This document shows, one piece after another, positions 8,522 through 16,876 of a DNA stretch of 35,757 nt (within the stretch, counting starts at the first letter, position 1; the number at the start of each line of letters is the position of its first letter). Both the position numbers and the translations under genes were made by a program. Origin of the DNA: Arenimonas sp. (GTDB lineage Bacteria; Pseudomonadota; Gammaproteobacteria; Xanthomonadales; Xanthomonadaceae); contig NZ_JALHQI010000032.1 of assembly GCF_022842045.1 (NCBI RefSeq), positions 1 to 35,757 of the forward strand, written 5' to 3'. The notes under the pieces are model-generated. The model was not told the origin of the DNA. It searched no databases and was given only the letters and a program-made list of their open reading frames with translations.

Positions 8522-9316
8522 ATGGGAATCTGGCGATTGATTGCGCACCATGATGATCCGTATCGCGCAATTGAAGAGATGAAGGATCGTAGTCGCATTG
8601 CAATCGGCTGGACCGCGATTGGAGACCTGCGCCAGCTGGATATCCAAGGACCGTCAGGTATCACAGCGCTAATATCGGATAGTTATCCAGAGCTCGATAA
8701 CGCTCATTTGGGAGGACCAAGCCTTTGGAATCTCTACCAGAACATGAAACTTGGCGACCTAGTCATTCTCAACGCCAGGAGCAGGCGCGTCTGCGTCCTT
8801 GAGGTAACAGGCCCCTATATTTACGAGGAAGGATTGGGACAGGTTTTGGGTTACGCACACCAACGGCCAGCGTGTCTTACTGACTTAAACCCCGACGACC
8901 TATGGAATAGATCTGGCTTCAAAGTTTCCCATGGTCAGAATGTGCGCTGGACGCTCGCCGAATGTTCAGAGCCAGCCACGGCCAAGGACGCGATTTACAA
9001 AGAAGGGCTGCGATACTCAATTTTATCAACCGCGATTGAGCGCAATCCCGTCGCACGCCCGAAATATATTGATCAGTACGGATGCAGGTGCTTCGTGTGC
9101 AGCTTCGATTTCAGAAAGACCTACGGAGAGCTTGGCGACGGATATATTCATGTGCACCACAGGACCGACATATCAAAGAGCGACGGCGTGTATGAGGTGG
9201 ATCCAATACGTGACCTAGTGCCCCTCTGTCCCAATTGTCATGCAATGATCCATAGACGGAGTACGTCGATTTCCGTTGAAGAGCTGGCAGCGATCTACTC
9301 TCTGAAGAATGACTAA
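8522..9316 (+). CDS. EVE-like/HNH endonuclease, probably modification-dependent
   Basis: The 264-residue product begins MGIWRLIAHHDDPYRAI; GGAG lies 5 bases before this ATG, so it is preferred over the TTG at 8507. Residues 1-110 (IAIGW, LWNLYQNMKLGDLVILNARS, VCVLEVTGPYIY) resemble the EVE/PUA-like modified-base reader found in front of nuclease domains. Residues 160-250 form an HNH domain: C190-x2-C193, YGELGDGYIHVHHRTDI with H212/H213, DPIRDLVPLCPNCHAMIH with N238, C236/C239 and H244. HNH proteins of this McrA-like class cut DNA carrying modified cytosines, giving defence against modified phage DNA. The EVE assignment rests on pattern recognition; the HNH part is clear. The gene starts 85 bases after the IS, so its promoter is either in that gap or supplied by the IS. 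Its codon use is less GC-rich than the core genes, consistent with transfer. Confidence 0.85.
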   Translation: MGIWRLIAHHDDPYRAIEEMKDRSRIAIGWTAIGDLRQLDIQGPSGITALISDSYPELDNAHLGGPSLWNLYQNMKLGDLVILNARSRRVCVLEVTGPYIYEEGLGQVLGYAHQRPACLTDLNPDDLWNRSGFKVSHGQNVRWTLAECSEPATAKDAIYKEGLRYSILSTAIERNPVARPKYIDQYGCRCFVCSFDFRKTYGELGDGYIHVHHRTDISKSDGVYEVDPIRDLVPLCPNCHAMIHRRSTSISVEELAAIYSLKND

Positions 9317-9328
9317 CCATCACATCAG

Positions 9329-9348
9329 GCCGACCAATTCTGCTCGGC
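9329..9348 (+). terminator. Weak stem-loop after the HNH gene
   Basis: GCCGA and TCGGC pair across a 10-base loop, 12 bases after the HNH stop, followed by only TT. It is a possible but weak intrinsic terminator. Confidence 0.3.
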
Positions 9349-9554
9349 TTGGGTTAGACGTACTTCGGTATGGTGCAGATTCCGCTGCTGGCCGGAGTCC
9401 GATGTCAGCCGCCCCAAGAGGTAGAGGTCGCCGCCGTCCAAGCGGGATCACTAAGCCAACAACATAATCGCCGGTCAGTGCTTGCCAGCGCGAAGGTCAA
9501 AGGTGACTAGCGCCCGCTTTTGATTGATCGATATTGGATCTTGTCTTTCTTGGT

Positions 9555-10355
9555 CTAGACATCAAGGTTTCCCTGCACATCAATGTCGAACTTTGCATCT
9601 CTGAGATAGACGACCCCCCCTTCTTCGACCTTCGTTCCGGTAACGCTACAGCCTGCCAACATCAGCTTGGTGGCTGCGGCCAATGTCATGCCTTCAACGA
9701 TCATCGGCTTGCCCTTGGTGATTTCCACCCTACAAGACGTCTGGCTCTCGATGCCGACGCCTGTCAGCTGGCCAATCACCTGATTTGGGGCTTTCGCCAA
9801 CTTGGGCAGTGCTTCCAGATCATTCAGGCTCGGCATGGGCACCTCGTCCTCCGCGCCATCGATGAGCCGGCGAATCGTCGCTCGAGCGCCAACCTCTCGA
9901 AGGTGCGCCAGATGCCACAACAAGGCGATTCGCGCGTCGGGAATATGCAGGGCGCGATGGCTCAACGGCTCATCTAGTCTGGCGTTCGCCTCAAGTTGAC
10001 GCCGGTTCTCCAACAAAGTGCTGATCAACACGCTCAGGGCATCTTCACCTTCAAGCAGCGTTCCCTGCGGTTCATCCTTCCAGTACAGGTCCTGCTCGTA
10101 GCTACCATCTGTCGAGAACACGCCCCCTGTAAGTGTCGGCCCTGCCCTTTCAGCGGCGAGGCCGCTGACGGCTTTGCCGGTGCTCCGCAGGAGCCCCTCA
10201 TCGGTGCCTAGTCGACCTCGACTCTCCCGCTCAAGATGCGGGTGATGGACAACGAAGGAGTAGGGCGGTTCAACTGCCGCATCCTGCTCGGTCTGATCGA
10301 CTTGGTCGCCCGGGACGTGACTGCTATTGGGCTCGGGGCAATCGGTGTTCGGCAT
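9555..10355 (-). CDS. Unrecognised protein downstream of the giant recombinase
   Basis: I do not recognise this 266-residue protein. The first 60 residues are polar and proline-rich (MPNTDCPEPNSSHVPGDQVD) and probably disordered. The middle has helical, charged segments (SVLISTLLENRRQLEANARL; ARIALLWHLAHLREVGARAT). The C-terminal third looks like beta structure (CRVEITKGKPMIVEGMTLAA, EEGGVVYLRDAKFDIDVQ). There is no signal peptide, membrane segment or obvious catalytic motif. The ATG at 10355 is preceded by AAGGATGAG. It is read in the same direction as the giant recombinase gene, 238 bases after its stop, with a hairpin in the gap. It may be an accessory factor of the same mobile element; this rests on position alone. 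Confidence 0.7.
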   Translation of the reverse strand: MPNTDCPEPNSSHVPGDQVDQTEQDAAVEPPYSFVVHHPHLERESRGRLGTDEGLLRSTGKAVSGLAAERAGPTLTGGVFSTDGSYEQDLYWKDEPQGTLLEGEDALSVLISTLLENRRQLEANARLDEPLSHRALHIPDARIALLWHLAHLREVGARATIRRLIDGAEDEVPMPSLNDLEALPKLAKAPNQVIGQLTGVGIESQTSCRVEITKGKPMIVEGMTLAAATKLMLAGCSVTGTKVEEGGVVYLRDAKFDIDVQGNLDV

Positions 10356-10449
10356 GGCAGCTCATCCTTGAGCCAAGACGCCGGCGAAATGCCGACCGGG
10401 AAGCTTGGCCGACACCTATTCAATCTCACGAGCACAGAGTTTGGTGGGC

Positions 10450-10478
10450 CTAACCTCCCCCAAAATGTGGGGGATTAG
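10450..10478. other. Stem-loop between recombinase and downstream gene
   Basis: CTAA, a CC bulge, TCCCCC, a 7-base loop (AAAATGT), GGGGGA, TTAG: ten base pairs interrupted by a two-base bulge. It lies between the recombinase stop and the next start in the same direction. There is no long T-tract, so it may be an attenuator, RNA-processing site or recombination-site arm rather than a classical terminator. Confidence 0.35.
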
Positions 10479-10593
10479 CTCCAGCGACACCACTGGCGCA
10501 ACAGTTGACCAGGAAGTGAGCTGATCGTTTCCTTTGCGTGGCCGGGCACTTCGCGTCTTGGCTTCATCGCGAACGCCCGAGAGGCTCGACCGT

Positions 10594-13500
10594 TCAACAC
10601 AGCAGCCTCAGATCGCGACAAGCCGCCAATCCCGTTGCAACCCAGACCACGGCCAAGACCCATTCCAGCGCCGGTTCGCTGCCGTAGACACCCTTGCCCC
10701 TCTTGGCTAGGTGGTACCCGACATCTCCGGCATCGGTCGATCTGCTTACAAGCTCACATCCGGTCATTTCAGCCAACGCGTGCAGTCGCGCAACAGCCGC
10801 CGGTTCAATCAGTGCCACCGATCCCCGAGGCACCTTGATGCGCGCGCAGTTGACCCACTCCTGCGCCAAGACGCCCGCACCCTGGGGCCTGCGGGCCAAC
10901 CGCGCCATTAGCTCAACGTATACCGGTGTCTTTCTGGGCCTGCAGAGCGCGTCCTCGGACAGCGGCAGCCCGGCACGACGCGTCAGCTCATTGCATCGAG
11001 CAGCGATGGCTTTGACGGTCGCCGCGTCCACGTCGACGACGTCTACTACGTCCTCAGGCGGGAAACCCCTGGCCAACGCGTTCATCACGCTCTCCACTGC
11101 CCGTAGCGAGAAGCAGGTCAGGACGGATTGGTACGCGGGCGGATCGGGAAGTTCCACATCAGGCCAGTCGGGATCGGGCATGTGCAGTGCCAGAGCCAGT
11201 CGCGCTTTCTCGTCCGGCCCGTCGCTTGCGTTTTCAGCATTGCGCCACCGCTGCCAACGCTGGTCCAGCGTGGCTGCGGGCAGTCCTGAGAGCACGGAGG
11301 CCGTGCTCCGTTCCGCGGCCGTCTTTACGGACCTTTCCAGGTCCATCCATGCCGCGGGATCCCCCAGGTAGGACGCGATCGGCGTCGCGATGGTCGCGTG
11401 CCCGCAGACTTTCAGGACGCGGTAGATATCCCGGGCCTTCGGGCTCTTGTTTCGGCGAACTTCTACGTGGCGGTTCCGGACGCCCCGCTTTCGGAGCCAG
11501 TAGGGTCGTCCGCGCGGTTGCCGCGTCCGCCACCGAACCAGCTCACCCAGTCGATCAAGGAAGATCCGCCTGGGGAATCGTTCGCCCACAGGTTCATCAA
11601 GCTTCGTGAAGAGCGGTACATCGAGCCAGTCCTCTTCTTGCCAAGCGCGGCGCAGCCCCTGGATCCATCCCACGAACCAAGCCCTATGGTCCTGCCAAAC
11701 CTCGCCATCGAGCGGAACGAATCCGGCTGAAGTTCGCGTCTTGATCTCTGAGTACTTGCCCGCAGTTCGCAGCTGGATGTAATCCCCGCCCGGGCCCACG
11801 TGGATGTCGGCCAGAGTGAGTCCATAGATGGACTGCGGTCGGCTGTTGGATGCCTCGAGCAGCAGGGCTGATCCAAAGGACAGCTCGCGCGCCCGTCGCT
11901 CAATGGGGTCGAGACCATGCATCGCCCCCGGCGAGAGGTTCGTCGCCAGCACGCCAAGGATGTCATTGATCTCGACGTCAGGAACGATGGCTGGATCTTG
12001 GCCGCGGATGGCCTCCCCCGCGTGCAGGTAGGCCAGATCCCAGTTCGGCGCGGCAATGTCATGCTCATTCTTCACGAACCCAAGGAATCGCTCGACCTCA
12101 TCGAGGATTTCCGGCTTGTTCTTGTTCCTGGACAGGACGATTGACGCCAAAATTGCATTAGTGATCGTCTCGCCGTCGACCTCCCGAAGGTCGACCGTGG
12201 CGGGCACCGCCGCCAGCGACGGGGCGATACAGTAGTAGATCCGGTAGATGGATCGAAGCTTCATTCCGCCTTTCGACTTAGGCCCGCCCGTGACCATCAG
12301 GTGCTTCACATAGGCGAGGGTCATTCTCGGCAGGGTTGGTGTCTCGCCTAGCTCTCGAAGTAGCGTCTTCACCTCGGGGAGAAGCTGCTTGATTCGACTC
12401 GTGGGCGGCGAGGCCGGCGCGCCTGCAATCTCGCCCTGATACTCAGCGTGGAAACACCTCATCAGCATGCGCACTTTCTGGTCGCCATTGGGCTCCGGGC
12501 ATTTGCGACGTCGACTGGTCTTTCGTTCTGTTTCGGCGGATGCGTCCGCCGAGCCGTCAGGCTCTCCCTGCCCGGGAATTGAAACGCCATCCTCTGCGCC
12601 AGCCGCGCGTTCGGCCCGGACACTGGCGGGCCGGACCACCTGGTTCATGACCAGCCGTTCCGGCCCAGTCAGCTCGGCGGCACCGGCCGTGCGCAGGGTC
12701 GCGATCATCCAATCGCGCAGTTCGGTTTCGGAGTTGCCCTTCGGCGCACGCGCGGGCAGGAACTCCCTCAGGAACCGCCCGAGTTCGGCCGATCTCTCGC
12801 CGCACACCTTCTCGACCATTTCCGGCCAGTCCGACGCCTGTCGCAGCCGGTGGAGCAATTGCGCTGCCTGGCCAGTGATGGGTATGTGGCCTTCGCCGAC
12901 TGGAACACGCATCAGCCATCCGTTCGCTTGGCTGTGCTTGGCGTCTTCAAGGCCCAGGGCAATTTGGCGAGCCTCTTTGAGGCTGCGATAGGGCGTATGG
13001 GCAAGGATTGCCCAGATGCCGAGATGTGCCTTCCAGGTCGCCCAATCTCTCGGCGCCTCCGTGCCCGATGCTCCTGCCACCAGGGCCGCGCGGAGTTCGT
13101 CTGCAACGGCCGAGGCGAGGCCGACGCCGGGGACGAAGGGACTCGGAACCGATTTGAACGAGGGGTGGTGAATCGGGGGTAGATAGGCGAAGCACTGGCC
13201 GCGCCTGACAGCCGATAGGAGCGCTACGCTTAGTATCCGCGCCCCCAAGTAGGCGTGGATGGGCTCGTATCTCCTCGCCCGCAGCGGAGCCAGGACAGCC
13301 TCGACCATGTCCGGCGTGATGCGTGGTCGCTTGGCGTCCGTATCCTTGAGCCGAAGATGAAGCTCCCCGTGGTCACCTTTGGATAGGTAGGGCACGAGCA
13401 CGGCAGCGGTTGGCAGAAGCCCCAGACCCCTTATCAGTTCGCGTTGGACGACTGGGGTGGTTTCCCGGCGCCGCTCGTTCAGGGCGCGCTTGAGCTCATG

Positions 13501-15900
13501 GATTCGCCGCTCGAAGTGCGAACGATGCGCCTGCGCGGCTTGGTTAAAATCTCGTAGTGGAATATCCGCGAGGATGCGGCCTGGGTCCTTGGGCTGGTGA
13601 CCTGCGAGCCAGCCCACCGACTCCAGCCATCCGTCAATCGGCCCAGCGAGGATCTCGCCCAAGACAACCGGCGGATAGGGCGCCATGTCGGACACGGCGT
13701 GGACTTCGCCTTCCATCCAACCCATCTGGAAGTAGCGATGCTCGGGATCCACCTTGGCCAGAATGAGGGCTTGGTCGAGGGCATGGCGATGGAGATTGGG
13801 CCTCTCCGCCCATGCCGCGGGCAGTCGAGCCAAGAGCTGGCCGACATCCAGGGCCTCGATCGATGCATCGGGAGCTGGGAGGCTGAAGACAGGCGCCGTT
13901 CCTCGAAGGATCTTGCGAGCCAGCTCCCGTGCCGCAACTTCAGTCCGCGAATCCTGTGCGAGCCGACGCAAGTCGCCCACGAAGGACTCGAGGGCTCCGA
14001 CAAATCTCCAGCCTGTCCCGACCAGGCGGGTAAGCCGCGCAGGATCCGACCGCTTGTCGCGGATCAGCGCCAAGGCCTTGGTCGGCAGGAAGTCGGCTAG
14101 GTGGATCTCCCCCAGCGCCAAGAATGGCCGGTGACCTGTCGCCAGCATCAGGTGCAGCGCGAGGCAATCTCGCTGCCGCCGCCAGTCATCCGCGGTCCTC
14201 ATCAACTTGGGGCGCCCGCGACGCGGCTCGCTGGAAACACCAACCTCTGCCCACGCCGCCTCGAAAGCGTCGCGATGAGGACGGACCCGTGAACCAACCA
14301 TGTGGGCGCACTCAGCTCGCAGGGCCGGGGTCAGCAGGGCGCCGACATCCCGACCTTTGGGCTTCTCGACATCGTTCGCCTCGGTGGCGGAACTCGGATT
14401 CTCAAGCCCCACGTTGGCCAAGGCCGCCTGGTAGGCAAGGTCCTCAGCAGGGAAGGCGCCATAGTAGGTCGGGGCCGGGCTCGCTCCGAACGTGTCCCCG
14501 AACGCGATCTGGGCGGCATCTTGGCCGAGCGTCCCGGCGAACTCCGCTGCCAGCCGCATGCGATAAGCCGTGCGAGTGGCAGACCGGGTCGGCTCGAATA
14601 CATCCAGGGTCCGGCGCACTTCCGTGGCCGCCAACCAGGCCTTGCGGTCCTTTGGCGAGACCTCCTCGGTCAGAAGCAGCCCCGCGTGATGGTGCGAGTC
14701 TTTCTTGGCCCTAAGGGCCAGTAGCCGGTGAAGAAGACCAATCGCAATCGGGGATATGGGAAAGAGAATGTCGCCACCCGACGGCTGCCAGAACTGGAGG
14801 GCTTCCGATTTGGGTGAATACGCGCCCCTGGGCCTCGACTCCGGGCGCCTCAGGGCACCGACATGGAGGTCGATGATGGGCCCGGCAACGGCTTCGCCAG
14901 CGCCAAACGCCGTGGCCTGTGCCTCGACCCTGCTCAGGCCGACCTCAATGCCCAGGAGATGATCGAGCCCCTGTTCCGCCAGCGTCAGGTCGTTGGCATC
15001 CAGTCCGGCCTGGATTAGGCCTATCGTGCGTACCCAGGCCTGGCGCGCCACCGGTCGCGGGAGGATATTGTCGGGATCTCTCAGTAACTCCGGGCTGGAT
15101 CGCCGATGGAGCTCCTTGCCGATGGCAGCCGCAAGTCGGTTCCTTAAGCCGTCGCATTCCCTGGCCTCGTCAACCGCATCCAAGTCCCACGCGGGGACAG
15201 GATCCGGCTCGGAGGGATCCGCGAGGAGAGGGTCGGGAGGCTCGGTGCCCGGGCCGTCGAGCGGGCGGGGCCGCGCTTCGTCCTCGTCGGCGGCAATCTC
15301 CAGAGGCCTGAGTAACCTCGCGACCGCGGCTGCTAGCCACTTCGTCCAAGCGAGGTCGAACTCTCCGTGCCCGGTGATGACCCCGGGGTCGGGGGAGAGG
15401 GTCCGAAGGTATGCGATTCGCTCCTGGAGCGCCTTCAATCCTTCGCAATCGCCGACGGTTTCGAGGAGCTTGTTGCCCTTTCCGTCCGACAGGCCACGAA
15501 GCCAGCTGCAGCACGGTCCGAGCTCCTTGTCCGACCAGCCGGTCAAGCGGAGCTCGATCAGGAGCCATGCCAGGGTCCGCTGGAGGGCAATCCCACCGAT
15601 TGGCGGAAGGCTGAAGAGGGCCGTGGCGAGGGGGTATGCCTCAGTCTTGCCTTTGGTGGCAATGTCGCTCCAGTCCTTTCGACCTGCGGCGAGCACCACC
15701 CACTGCGCGCGGTTCCGCGCCACGAACCCGAGGGTCCTGCGGAAAGCCTGGATCCCTTGCGGGGGCCTGTCGGCGAGATGCAAGTAGACGCTTGCCAGCG
15801 CCCCTTCCCATCGGCGGTGAAAAACGGATACTGAGCCTAGACAGGCGTCTGCCCAGCGCCGATCCGTGGGTTTCGCAGCCGCTGCCCCGCGGTCGCTCAT
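10594..15900 (-). CDS. Giant protein with two tyrosine-recombinase-like regions
   Basis: This is a 1768-residue protein, several times longer than ordinary tyrosine recombinases. The C-terminal half holds a helical region like a core-binding domain (about 1180-1320), then a recognisable catalytic domain: R1354 (ASNSRPQSIYGLTLADI), a Lys-rich hairpin (GKYSEIKTRTSAGFVPL), H1478/R1482 (RHVEVRR), H1501 (CGHATIAT) and Y1511 (ASYLGD). The order and spacing of the last three fit box II of the family. About 250 further residues follow. The N-terminal half has a second candidate: R591 (LALHLMLATGHRPFLAL), IRDK, then NLHRHALDQ (702-710) and MGWMEGE. Here the box II arginine would be D709 and the usual MGH is MGW, so this region may be inactive. 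A charged linker (SAETERKTSRRRKCPE) near residue 1165 separates the halves. The start is 200 bases from a tRNA-end repeat. The product is probably an integrase, but no specific family is named with confidence. Confidence 0.8.
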   Translation of the reverse strand: MSDRGAAAAKPTDRRWADACLGSVSVFHRRWEGALASVYLHLADRPPQGIQAFRRTLGFVARNRAQWVVLAAGRKDWSDIATKGKTEAYPLATALFSLPPIGGIALQRTLAWLLIELRLTGWSDKELGPCCSWLRGLSDGKGNKLLETVGDCEGLKALQERIAYLRTLSPDPGVITGHGEFDLAWTKWLAAAVARLLRPLEIAADEDEARPRPLDGPGTEPPDPLLADPSEPDPVPAWDLDAVDEARECDGLRNRLAAAIGKELHRRSSPELLRDPDNILPRPVARQAWVRTIGLIQAGLDANDLTLAEQGLDHLLGIEVGLSRVEAQATAFGAGEAVAGPIIDLHVGALRRPESRPRGAYSPKSEALQFWQPSGGDILFPISPIAIGLLHRLLALRAKKDSHHHAGLLLTEEVSPKDRKAWLAATEVRRTLDVFEPTRSATRTAYRMRLAAEFAGTLGQDAAQIAFGDTFGASPAPTYYGAFPAEDLAYQAALANVGLENPSSATEANDVEKPKGRDVGALLTPALRAECAHMVGSRVRPHRDAFEAAWAEVGVSSEPRRGRPKLMRTADDWRRQRDCLALHLMLATGHRPFLALGEIHLADFLPTKALALIRDKRSDPARLTRLVGTGWRFVGALESFVGDLRRLAQDSRTEVAARELARKILRGTAPVFSLPAPDASIEALDVGQLLARLPAAWAERPNLHRHALDQALILAKVDPEHRYFQMGWMEGEVHAVSDMAPYPPVVLGEILAGPIDGWLESVGWLAGHQPKDPGRILADIPLRDFNQAAQAHRSHFERRIHELKRALNERRRETTPVVQRELIRGLGLLPTAAVLVPYLSKGDHGELHLRLKDTDAKRPRITPDMVEAVLAPLRARRYEPIHAYLGARILSVALLSAVRRGQCFAYLPPIHHPSFKSVPSPFVPGVGLASAVADELRAALVAGASGTEAPRDWATWKAHLGIWAILAHTPYRSLKEARQIALGLEDAKHSQANGWLMRVPVGEGHIPITGQAAQLLHRLRQASDWPEMVEKVCGERSAELGRFLREFLPARAPKGNSETELRDWMIATLRTAGAAELTGPERLVMNQVVRPASVRAERAAGAEDGVSIPGQGEPDGSADASAETERKTSRRRKCPEPNGDQKVRMLMRCFHAEYQGEIAGAPASPPTSRIKQLLPEVKTLLRELGETPTLPRMTLAYVKHLMVTGGPKSKGGMKLRSIYRIYYCIAPSLAAVPATVDLREVDGETITNAILASIVLSRNKNKPEILDEVERFLGFVKNEHDIAAPNWDLAYLHAGEAIRGQDPAIVPDVEINDILGVLATNLSPGAMHGLDPIERRARELSFGSALLLEASNSRPQSIYGLTLADIHVGPGGDYIQLRTAGKYSEIKTRTSAGFVPLDGEVWQDHRAWFVGWIQGLRRAWQEEDWLDVPLFTKLDEPVGERFPRRIFLDRLGELVRWRTRQPRGRPYWLRKRGVRNRHVEVRRNKSPKARDIYRVLKVCGHATIATPIASYLGDPAAWMDLERSVKTAAERSTASVLSGLPAATLDQRWQRWRNAENASDGPDEKARLALALHMPDPDWPDVELPDPPAYQSVLTCFSLRAVESVMNALARGFPPEDVVDVVDVDAATVKAIAARCNELTRRAGLPLSEDALCRPRKTPVYVELMARLARRPQGAGVLAQEWVNCARIKVPRGSVALIEPAAVARLHALAEMTGCELVSRSTDAGDVGYHLAKRGKGVYGSEPALEWVLAVVWVATGLAACRDLRLLC

Positions 15901-15940
15901 GCAGGGCTTTTACTCGTCGGGGTTGGCTGGCATGGGCCAG

Positions 15941-15971
15941 AAAATACCCGAGATTGCTTACGGTCTCAATC
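15941..15971 (-). promoter_or_regulatory. Predicted recombinase promoter with inverted repeat
   Basis: On the minus strand TTGAGA (15969-15964) and TATTTT (15946-15941) are 17 bases apart. The -35 box lies in the inverted repeat GATTG-N10-CAATC (15952-15971), a possible operator. Transcription would start near 15934, just before a seven-codon reading frame (ATG at 15933, MPANPDE). The recombinase ATG itself has no strong ribosome site. Confidence 0.5.
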
Positions 15972-16100
15972 GGTTTTATTGGGCGATAGTCGCTTTTAAG
16001 TTGAATCTTTTTTGATTTAAAATCCAATGATATCAATGCCTATGGCACCTATTAGCGCCAACTGTCACTGACTGAAATCACACTAAGCATCCGTTAGATT

Positions 16101-16150
16101 GCGCCTTCCGAAGCCATTGGTCGGGGGTTCGAATCCCTCCAGGCGCGCCA
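16101..16150 (+). repeat. tRNA-Arg(CCG) 3'-end repeat, putative attachment site 1
   Basis: The sequence reads from the anticodon loop (CTTCCGAAG, anticodon CCG) through a T-arm (GGGGGTTCGAATCCCTC) to GCGCGCCA. The 5' half of a tRNA is absent: the bases before it do not complete the anticodon stem. It matches repeat 2 (18569-18617) at 48 of 49 positions. Such 3'-half tRNA copies are typical scars of tyrosine-recombinase integration. Homology with repeat 2 continues to the right beyond the tRNA end (CCCCTGTGAC, AATCTG). Confidence 0.85.
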
Positions 16151-16229
16151 AACCCCCTGTGACAAATCTGGGACAGATCTGGGACAAGACCTGATCGGGC
16201 CCCCTGCCCGGATTGAGTAAAGGCGCGCC

Positions 16230-16850
16230 ATGCCCCAGCCCATCCTCCAGATCCGGGTCGAGCTCCAGGAGATCGAGCCGCTGATCTGGCGCCGCCTGCA
16301 GGTGCCGGGCGACTACACCTTCTGGGACCTGCACGTCGCCATCCAGAGCGCCTTCGCCTGGACCGACACCCACCTGCACGAGTTCCGGCCCTGGGGGCAG
16401 CGTGACGGCACTCCCCGCTTCGGCATGCCGCTGGACGACTTCGACGACAACCCACCCTTGCCCGGCTGGGAGCACCGCGTGGCCGACGTCCTGACCCGCG
16501 CCAACCCGCGGCTCGAGTACGAATACGACTTCGGCGACGGCTGGGAGCACACGGTCGTGCTTGAGGAGATCCTCGAGGCGGCGCCCGGCAAGAAGTACCC
16601 GCGCTGCACCGCCGGCGAGCGCTCGGCACCGCCCGACGACTGCGGTGGCCCGGGCGGCTACGAGAGCCTGCTCGAAACCCTGGCGGATCCCGAAGACCCG
16701 GAGCACAAGTCGTCCCACGTCTGGGCCAGCAGCCAGAAGGGCCAGCGCGGCAAGTTCGACCCCGAGGCCTTCGACGAGCAGCAGGTGAAGTTCGCGAACC
16801 CGGCGCCGCGGCTCAAACGACTGCTGGCGTACCTGGCATCCCGGTGTTGA
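16230..16850 (+). CDS. pRiA4b ORF-3 family protein
   Basis: The 206-residue product begins MPQPILQIRVELQEIEPLIW and shows the family hallmarks: RRLQVPGDYTFWDLHVAIQ, AFAWTDTHLHEFR, YEYDFGDGWEHTVVLEEIL and YPRCTAGERSAPPDDCGGPG. The family is named from a plasmid pRiA4b gene; its biochemical role is not established to my knowledge. AAAGG lies 6 bases before the ATG. It is the first gene after tRNA-end repeat 1 and converges with the AbiE operon. A diverged copy of its start follows tRNA-end repeat 2, so it seems to be a constant part of the cassette rather than random cargo. Confidence 0.9.
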   Translation: MPQPILQIRVELQEIEPLIWRRLQVPGDYTFWDLHVAIQSAFAWTDTHLHEFRPWGQRDGTPRFGMPLDDFDDNPPLPGWEHRVADVLTRANPRLEYEYDFGDGWEHTVVLEEILEAAPGKKYPRCTAGERSAPPDDCGGPGGYESLLETLADPEDPEHKSSHVWASSQKGQRGKFDPEAFDEQQVKFANPAPRLKRLLAYLASRC

Positions 16851-16855
16851 CGGCC

Positions 16856-16876
16856 GGCCCCGGCTATCGGGGGGCC
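16856..16876. terminator. Stem-loop between convergent pRiA4b and abiEii genes
   Basis: GGCCCC (16856-16861) pairs with GGGGCC (16871-16876) across a 9-base loop that contains the abiEii stop codon. It lies 5 bases after the opposing gene's stop and may act in both directions. There is no T-tract. Confidence 0.35.

Noticed and set aside
9534..9977. A + strand gene opposite the 266-aa gene
   Set aside because: It has no ribosome site and a His/Arg/Gln-rich shadow composition; the minus-strand frame is longer and has a plausible start.
16070..16150. A functional tRNA gene
   Set aside because: Only the half from the anticodon loop to CCA is present; the upstream bases do not form an anticodon 5' strand, D-arm or acceptor stem. 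The same holds at 18569 and 20667.
16142..16231. GGCGCGCCA repeated at the tRNA end and at the pRiA4b start codon
   Set aside because: The second cassette has GGCCGCCATG at the start codon, so the short match is not conserved and is probably chance in GC-rich sequence.
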